This document shows positions 13,701-17,208 of a stretch of DNA of 17,208 nucleotides, in pieces. Source of the stretch: Patescibacteria group bacterium (GTDB lineage: Bacteria > Patescibacteriota > Patescibacteriia > UBA1558 > S5-K13); the NCBI GenBank assembly GCA_028703545.1, contig JAQVMR010000007.1, forward strand, positions 9,904-27,111, read 5' to 3'. The translations under genes and the position numbers were made by a program. The first letter of the stretch is position 1. Every line of letters starts with the position of its first letter. Under the pieces are notes generated by a model that saw only the letters and a list, made by a program, of their open reading frames with translations, had not been told where the DNA came from and ran no database searches.

Positions 13701-14317
13701 ATTTCAAAGACTGATATTATGTCACCATTTTTTGCAACAATCTCTTCATCTAAATTAAAATAAAAACTATTTGATTTGTTCTCATCAAAACCAAATTCTT
13801 TTAATTTTTCTATCCTAAAAAGATCTTCCGCACTGTTTGGTGTTTCTATAATATTTCTTTTTTGAGGATTATCCGGATTTTTATGAAATTCACTTTTTGA
13901 TACGACTAATATTTTATTTAAAATATTAAAAATATTTTGTTTACTAAGTGCAACATCTTGAAAATTTAAACTTTTAATAGCTCTCCCGATATATACTTTT
14001 TTATCTATGTTTTTTAGATAATTACCAATATCAAAATTATCAAAATCAAAAACATCAAAATTATTTATTTGTTCTAAAATACCATTTTTTTCTAAAGTCT
14101 TTTTTATAAAAGAAACAATTTTGTCTTCTATAATATCCTTTTCTTCTTGTGATAATTCTGATAATTGATTAAAACCAACGGTTATTCTTTTTTTATAATC
14201 TTTACTTATATTTTTTTCTGCTAAATAAATATTACTGTCCAAATCAAATAATTCACCCTCACTTGAAGGTTCTATATTTTCTGCCAAATTTCCAAATCTT
14301 TTTTCGAAATTATTCAT
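10742..14317 (-). CDS. Orphan 1191-aa protein with coiled coil; possible CDPS/aaRS-like segment
   Basis: A very large soluble-looking protein with no signal peptide or membrane helix. Residues 1-120 are acidic and Asn/Asp-rich. 180-360 look beta-rich with repeated aromatic strands. 500-660 and 800-1060 are helical and charged, with a strong coiled-coil candidate at about 955-1015. The most domain-like part is 684-790: YLPVGITSRPIEGIEKP, then SLAYIFWLNN, ELVIVDSIQKTNYEVL and IGFIGRDP. The order of a glycine-containing strand, a Trp-ending helix and a VIVD strand followed by a Tyr recalls Rossmann-type aminoacyl-tRNA-dependent enzymes such as cyclodipeptide synthases, but this is a weak resemblance by eye. 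No SD. It is divergent from tsaC across a 157-base spacer. The length is unusual for a small genome. Function unknown. Confidence 0.88.
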   Translation of the reverse strand: MNNFEKRFGNLAENIEPSSEGELFDLDSNIYLAEKNISKDYKKRITVGFNQLSELSQEEKDIIEDKIVSFIKKTLEKNGILEQINNFDVFDFDNFDIGNYLKNIDKKVYIGRAIKSLNFQDVALSKQNIFNILNKILVVSKSEFHKNPDNPQKRNIIETPNSAEDLFRIEKLKEFGFDENKSNSFYFNLDEEIVAKNGDIISVFEIRAFQRIFGKFKARRSEKGELLIWDQSKNKYVKFNLTAIRNNESSRVVFNTQNLLNRCPNLFKLNILKIEDFYINTQQYSGELIRKEFEYKSKGAFYVSMDSAKYYIGRDKFVYKSKDGVLDERDFKDIRVVVLDDKNAGIVESIGGSEVLKYTFELISEDEKEFLRQEVLRKFPNLSVKQANARITVNKDRMNELIRKWDITKENPPKQGESQENYYKRISTIGNYGFISRIGREFLENSNIGIHNLSWKEQQWFCSAYYELDKNRNKLFGFAKNYVFDGLRTFLSCEHDPQNSKIILEIGELLDKKVLDENFRKNIFEKYANTISLVDEIVENARSFFQKYDKQDFNERELRTKLLEASSDQLNNLYLKLLEEKTEYELKISIEEILNDFDNISKQKLQILELLKISLDDLEKIEKTYGTDDVNEGKKDILIQNAKEKIINLLFERENVVLPKNFREGVSREIFDYSPEIPDTDKNVYLPVGITSRPIEGIEKPIDSLAYIFWLNNQKKDSELVIVDSIQKTNYEVLYNNGLTFPIGFIGRDPKTVAEEMGSRDKQFYNTYKEAFDLGIDISKYPKEHDLSFSEELKYLNDLNKNNNGVAKTFNSIVEESVIKKAKEANPGLSEQELISKLSEYAKEEVAIILSKNGLKISHEKEFRYDVLAKILSVYKLLEQNKESVIRLLKNSHNKEYGIENHLMNLAAYISYLDDEKYRDCLVEINNFSLAANGIEREIKKINLSNFDLENGIQLKIREKNRQSNFIERNNIIDSQIETKRSKISSNNNLLAELTVKLDLLYKQLSDAKDELQKYLDSNPELSNVNRYLNRFYKSKLFNISQDRIASEYLDCGEKIKTQNWFDTSNIPEFYYPTSITGMSFELKSEEQEEKSGFREFYSSYVGNRQDWIYSNQVLANPEASIAKFSVLSSKLQIEYFEKVIKPILINYYIATSDNKDEAKNRFLKDFKNINSPIDALLFIQKNIVNKAYNS

Positions 14318-14474
14318 AAAAAGTTTTATTTACACTTATATTTTACATTATTTTTCAATATAAAAAAATAGAATAAAATTTAAATAACTTTATATAATAA
14401 AACATTTATAATACAACGTCAAATAAATCACTTTCTACGTTGCCAACGTTGGGTGTTGGGTATAAAATATACTT
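14318..14474. promoter_or_regulatory. Divergent spacer between the 1191-aa gene and tsaC, with a small dyad
   Basis: A/T-rich with several -10-like hexamers, including TATAAT near 14393 (+) and TATAAAAT just before tsaC. A compact dyad, ACGTTGCCAACGT (about 14438-14450), sits 25 bases before the tsaC start. Neither flanking gene has an SD. A shared operator is possible but not shown. Confidence 0.35.
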
Positions 14475-15083
14475 ATGGTAATAAAACAAATAAATTCAAA
14501 AAATCCGGATTTAGAAATAATTGCGGGTGCAGTTGAAATGTTAAAATCTGGAAAAATTATAGTATACCCAACAGATACTATTTATGGAATTGGTTGCGAT
14601 ATTTTAAATAAAAGATCTGTTGAATCAATTCAAAAAATCAAAGACAGAAAAAAACCAAAACCACTTAGTATTATCTGTTCTGATTTAAAAGATATCAGTC
14701 GCTGGGCGATTGTTTCAAACTCTCAATACAAAATTTTGAAAAAATATTTACCTGGGGCATTTACTTTTATATTAAAAGCGTCTAGCATTGCCCCAAAAAT
14801 TCTTCAAGATCCAAAAAGAAAAACAATTGGCATCAGGATTCCTGACAATGGAATATGTCTAGAACTTACAAAACAACTTGGTAATCCAATTATCACAACT
14901 AGTGTAAATTTAACCGGAGGAAAAAATTATATAAACCCCGATGACATAAAGCGTGATTGGTATGGACGTGTTGATTTAATTTTAGATGCGGGGGAATTAA
15001 ACAATGATCCGTCTACAATAGTAAGTTTAATAGATGACAATATTGAAATATTAAGACAAGGCAAAGGAATATTTGATTTTTAA
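14475..15083 (+). CDS. tsaC: Threonylcarbamoyl-AMP synthase (TsaC/YrdC/Sua5 family)
   Basis: Makes threonylcarbamoyl-AMP from threonine, bicarbonate and ATP, the first step of t6A37 formation on ANN-decoding tRNAs. 202 residues, the size of the single-domain TsaC form without the C-terminal Sua5 domain. YrdC motifs: VYPTDTIYGIGCD (30-42) for the substrate pocket, KIKDRKKPKPLSI (54-66) for nucleotide binding, PGAFTFILKA (93-102), GIRIPDN (119-125), TTSVNLTGG (141-149), and STIV near residue 175. The ATG at 14475 gives a normal N-terminus; no SD is visible. yggU follows 48 bases later, separated by a palindromic repeat. The partner genes tsaB, tsaD and tsaE are not in the window. Confidence 0.95.
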   Translation: MVIKQINSKNPDLEIIAGAVEMLKSGKIIVYPTDTIYGIGCDILNKRSVESIQKIKDRKKPKPLSIICSDLKDISRWAIVSNSQYKILKKYLPGAFTFILKASSIAPKILQDPKRKTIGIRIPDNGICLELTKQLGNPIITTSVNLTGGKNYINPDDIKRDWYGRVDLILDAGELNNDPSTIVSLIDDNIEILRQGKGIFDF

Positions 15084-15094
15084 AAATCATCTCC

Positions 15095-15122
15095 GTAGAG
15101 ACGTTTCATGAAACGTCTCTAC
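15095..15122. repeat. 28-bp perfect palindromic repeat of the GTAGAGACG type
   Basis: GTAGAGACGTTTCA followed by its exact reverse complement TGAAACGTCTCTAC. The GTAGAGACG...CGTCTCTAC shape is, from general knowledge, a dispersed palindromic repeat in some bacterial genomes (notably cyanobacteria and some CPR). Only one copy is in this window, between tsaC and yggU, where it could also act as an intercistronic hairpin. Its repeat status needs the rest of the genome. Confidence 0.7.
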
Positions 15123-15131
15123 CATTTACAC

Positions 15132-15350
15132 ATGAAATACACAATAAAAATCCAACCAAACGCAAATGAAAATAAAATCGTCGAAGAAAAAGATGATTTT
15201 TTAAAAATAAAAATACATGCAATTCCAGAACATGGAAAAGCCAATGATGAACTTATAAAATTTTTATCAAAACATTTTAAAATTCCAAAGTCAAATATTG
15301 GGATAATAAAGGGGAAAACTTCAAAAAATAAGATTGTAGAAATTATCTAA
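15132..15350 (+). CDS. yggU: YggU/UPF0235 (DUF167) family protein, 72 aa
   Basis: A small alpha/beta protein of unknown biochemical role, conserved from bacteria to eukaryotes. Family landmarks: IKIQPNANENKI (5-16), FLKIKIHAIPEHGKANDELIKFLSKHF (start near 23, containing the GKAN motif) and IIKGKTSKNKIVEI at the end, equivalent to the usual G-x-x-S-R-x-K strand. The start is taken at 15132; an upstream ATG at 15108 lies inside the palindromic repeat and would add eight residues not expected for the family. It follows tsaC on the same strand. Its last eight bases overlap the end of the convergent methyltransferase gene. Confidence 0.88.
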   Translation: MKYTIKIQPNANENKIVEEKDDFLKIKIHAIPEHGKANDELIKFLSKHFKIPKSNIGIIKGKTSKNKIVEII

Positions 15351-16131
15351 GATTGTTATAAATATAGTGAAAAATTATAGAAGCTGACATTGCAACATTA
15401 ATTGACTCAATGTTATTTGTCATATTTATTTTTATAAATCCATCTGATAATTCATAGATATCACCATCAATCCCGTTTGCTTCACTTCCAAAAACAATAC
15501 AAAATTTTTTCTGTTTTTTTAATATTTCAATTCCGCTTGAATCCTCTAATCTTGTAGAATATATCTTCATTCTGCTTTTTATTTCCTTGAGTAATTTTCT
15601 ATCATTATCTCTTGAAATATTTAATTTAAAAATAGAATCTTTTGCAGAATTTATTGTTTTGGGATTATAAATATCAACACAGTTTTCGTCTAACACAATA
15701 TTTTTTATATCGAATGCGAGAGCTGATCTAAGTATTGTGCCCATATTTCCCGGATCATTTATTTTATTTAAATAAATTATTATGTCATCAAAATCCATTT
15801 GATTTTGTTTCATATCATACAAAGCACAAATTCCTGATGGATTATCGAGCGATGAAAGAGTTTCATTAACGGCTTGGTTTATTAAAAAATATTCCTGGAT
15901 ATCTAAGTCATCAATTAATTCCTCAAATTTTTCTTTATTTTTTTCTATAAATTCTTCTGTAACAAAAAGTTCATCAAGTCCTGTTTCTAAATTTCTTGAA
16001 TCATAAATTGTTTTAAAGTTTTCAACTATAAATTGAGAATTCTCTTCTCTATATTTTTTTTGATTTAAACTTTTGAGATATTTTATTCTCTCATTACTCG
16101 TACTTTTTATTACAAATGCTCTTGCTATCAT
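15343..16131 (-). CDS. TrmH/SpoU-family RNA 2'-O-methyltransferase
   Basis: A SPOUT-class enzyme that would methylate a ribose 2'-OH in rRNA or tRNA using SAM. 262 residues with an N-terminal substrate-binding domain (1-105: IKSTSNERIKYLKSL and FIVENFK, the L30e-like fold of this family) and a C-terminal trefoil-knot domain. Motif 1 is NDPGNMGTILRSALAF (125-140) with the catalytic Arg in its usual place; motif 2 is IVFGSEANGID (212-222); motif 3 is ESINVAMSASI (242-252). All key residues are present. The target RNA cannot be told from sequence; the RlmB/TsnR-like two-domain layout suggests 23S rRNA. No SD. The gene is convergent with yggU (8-base overlap) and divergent from the gene at 16222. 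Confidence 0.93.
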   Translation of the reverse strand: MIARAFVIKSTSNERIKYLKSLNQKKYREENSQFIVENFKTIYDSRNLETGLDELFVTEEFIEKNKEKFEELIDDLDIQEYFLINQAVNETLSSLDNPSGICALYDMKQNQMDFDDIIIYLNKINDPGNMGTILRSALAFDIKNIVLDENCVDIYNPKTINSAKDSIFKLNISRDNDRKLLKEIKSRMKIYSTRLEDSSGIEILKKQKKFCIVFGSEANGIDGDIYELSDGFIKINMTNNIESINVAMSASIIFHYIYNNLR

Positions 16132-16221
16132 ATATTCTATTTAATAATATAAATTTATATTAACAAATATTTAAAACTATTGCTAATATATTCTTTTGTG
16201 TTAAGATAAATTTATAATAGT

Positions 16222-16794
16222 ATGAAAGAGTATTTGGTAGAAAAAAATGAAAAATTCAACGAAATAATAGAGCAAATTATTAAAAATAATTTTCCCGAAA
16301 CTTTTATTGAACTTTTAAATCAATCAAAGATAATATTAACTAGTGACTCAATAAGAAAATATTATGAAAATAAAAAAATCGATAAAATCGATTTTTTTTG
16401 TATTGATTGGGATATATTAGAAATGTGTATACACATTTTAATGCCTCTTGGATTTAATATAATTGAACATGAGCACAATTTTTGTATTTTTGAAAAAGAC
16501 GAATTAATAATAAATCTTGTATTTATAAAATCCGCTAAAAGCATAGAAGACGTATTGGAACATTTTGGATTTACAATAGATAAAATTATATATCTATACG
16601 CTGAAAAAGAAATTATAATGCATAAAAATTTTTTAAATGATTTAGAGAATAAAAAATTGATTTATTGCGGATCAAAAAATCCAACCGAAGATTGGAAAAG
16701 ATACGAAGAGCTTGTGGATGATGGATATTTTATAGATAAAAAACAACTTAAATTACTTAATAAAAAATTAAACAAGGCCGTGGATTTTATATAA
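16222..16794 (+). CDS. Hypothetical protein, possibly a degenerate nucleotidyltransferase
   Basis: 190 residues. The layout recalls the head domain of the poly(A) polymerase/CCA-enzyme nucleotidyltransferase fold: SDSIRKYY (41-48), then KIDKIDFFCID (52-62) where the catalytic D-x-D would lie, a core strand LIINLVFIK (95-103), FGFTIDKI (115-122) like the usual F-D-F-T-I, and NFLNDLENKKL (136-146) with DGYFI at the end of the next helix. The N-terminal glycine motif (GG/GS) is missing and the acidic pair is altered, so it may be inactive or bind rather than transfer. This is an impression by eye, not a firm assignment. The gene stands alone, has no SD and ends in a strong bidirectional terminator shared with the rRNA operon. 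Confidence 0.75.
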   Translation: MKEYLVEKNEKFNEIIEQIIKNNFPETFIELLNQSKIILTSDSIRKYYENKKIDKIDFFCIDWDILEMCIHILMPLGFNIIEHEHNFCIFEKDELIINLVFIKSAKSIEDVLEHFGFTIDKIIYLYAEKEIIMHKNFLNDLENKKLIYCGSKNPTEDWKRYEELVDDGYFIDKKQLKLLNKKLNKAVDFI

Positions 16795-16820
16795 AAAATA
16801 TTTGAAAAATATCAAAATAG

Positions 16821-16848
16821 AAAAACTCGAGAATAATCTCGAGTTTTT
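16821..16848. terminator. Bidirectional intrinsic terminator
   Basis: A perfect 11-bp stem, AAAAACTCGAG with CTCGAGTTTTT around AATAAT, with T-runs usable in both directions. It ends the gene at 16222-16794 on the plus strand and the rRNA transcript on the minus strand, seven bases after 5S. Confidence 0.92.
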
Positions 16849-16855
16849 CATATAA

Positions 16856-16962
16856 TTGGCGATGACCTACTTTCTCACTGACGTAATATCATCGGCGCTG
16901 GTGAGCTTAACTGCCAGGTTCGGAATGGAACTGGGTGTTTCCCCACCGCTAAAATCACCAAA
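16856..16962 (-). rRNA. rrf: 5S ribosomal RNA
   Basis: The minus strand shows the 5S core: TTGGTGATTTTAGCGGTGGG at the 5' end, then ACACCCAGTTCCATTCCGAA, CCTGGCAGTTAAGCTC and GTGAGAAAGTAGGTCATCGCC. The ends pair as helix I: TTGGTGAT with ATCGCCAA. At about 107 nt it is a little shorter than the usual 115-120. It follows 23S after a spacer of about 80 bases in the normal order. Confidence 0.95.
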
Positions 16963-17040
16963 TCAGAGCTATAAAAATTTTATAGCATAAATCTGATGAT
17001 TTTATGTTACAAAGTATTTCTTAAAAAGAAATGCTTTATG
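16963..17040 (-). other. 23S-5S spacer with processing hairpins
   Basis: On the minus strand an AAAG-x-ATTTCTT stem pairs with AAGAAAT-x-CTTT, and ATCAGA/TCTGAT encloses GCTATAAAA/TTTTATAGC. These A/T-rich stems are likely RNase-processing sites. No tRNA is seen in the spacer. Confidence 0.6.
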
Positions 17041-17208
17041 TTTCAGCGATTGCTTTGATAATTAGTATTCTTCGGCTCAAATCATTACTGATCTTACACC
17101 TAGAACCTATCAACCTAATCTTCTATTAGGTATCTAATAAGGAATCCTAATCTTGTAGACAGCTTCACGCTTATATGCTTTCAGCGTTTATCCAAACCGA
17201 ACTTAGCT
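17041..17208 (-). rRNA. rrl: 23S ribosomal RNA, 3' end only (continues past the window)
   Basis: The minus strand reads AGCTAAGTTCGGTTTGGATA, then ACGCTGAAAGCATATAAGCG, and further on GTTGATAGG and TACTAAT, the conserved last 170 bases of 23S (domain VI). The 3' end at about 17041 is placed by the usual 20 bases after TACTAAT; it could be off by a few bases. Confidence 0.93.

Overview
The window looks like AT-rich bacterial DNA, most consistent with a small-genome Patescibacteria (CPR) lineage. This is inference from gene content, very A/T-biased codon use, a 1191-residue orphan protein and genes that mostly lack Shine-Dalgarno (SD) sequences. No taxonomic marker long enough for placement lies inside the window. 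Housekeeping anchors are the 3' two thirds of a class A penicillin-binding protein at the left edge, a TsaC/YrdC-type threonylcarbamoyl-AMP synthase, a YggU protein, a TrmH-family RNA methyltransferase, and the 3' end of 23S rRNA followed by 5S rRNA on the minus strand at the right edge.

Layout. 1-1844 PBP (+). 2000-2401 zinc-ribbon protein (+) between intrinsic terminators. 2511-3227 unknown gene (-). 3475-6866 a tight, overlapping three-gene minus-strand operon: a cysteine-desulfurase-like PLP enzyme, then a Cys-rich protein with a radical-SAM-like barrel but no canonical cluster motif, then a canonical radical SAM protein. 6882-6961 a hammerhead ribozyme (-) immediately upstream of that operon. 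6962-7236 a densely folded non-coding stretch (-) ending at the hammerhead. 7251-7685 and 8227-8967 unknown genes (-) with strong SDs. 7686-8226 and 8968-9671 long structured leader and intercistronic regions (-) with small ORFs, fed by a consensus promoter at 9678-9706. 9973-10725 a TrmB-type regulator (+) with its own consensus promoter and a 19-bp palindrome abutting its start codon. 10742-14317 a 1191-aa orphan protein (-). 14475-15083 tsaC, 15132-15350 yggU (+). 15343-16131 TrmH-type methyltransferase (-). 16222-16794 possible degenerate nucleotidyltransferase (+). 16856-17208 5S and 23S rRNA (-).

Two styles of gene coexist. The A/T-rich genes (PLP/radical SAM operon, 1191-aa protein, tsaC, TrmH, 16222-16794) have no SD. 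The higher-GC orphan genes (2000, 2511, 7251, 8227) and several mini-ORFs have near-perfect AGGAGG-type SDs and sit in long structured untranslated regions. The strongest candidate for something undescribed is the minus-strand block from about 9671 to 3475: a promoter, a folded leader with mini-ORFs ending in hairpin loops, orphan genes, a large folded RNA, a hammerhead ribozyme, and then a PLP/radical-SAM operon whose mRNA would begin at the ribozyme cleavage site. That these parts form one transcript or one system is inference; each part is visible in the sequence.
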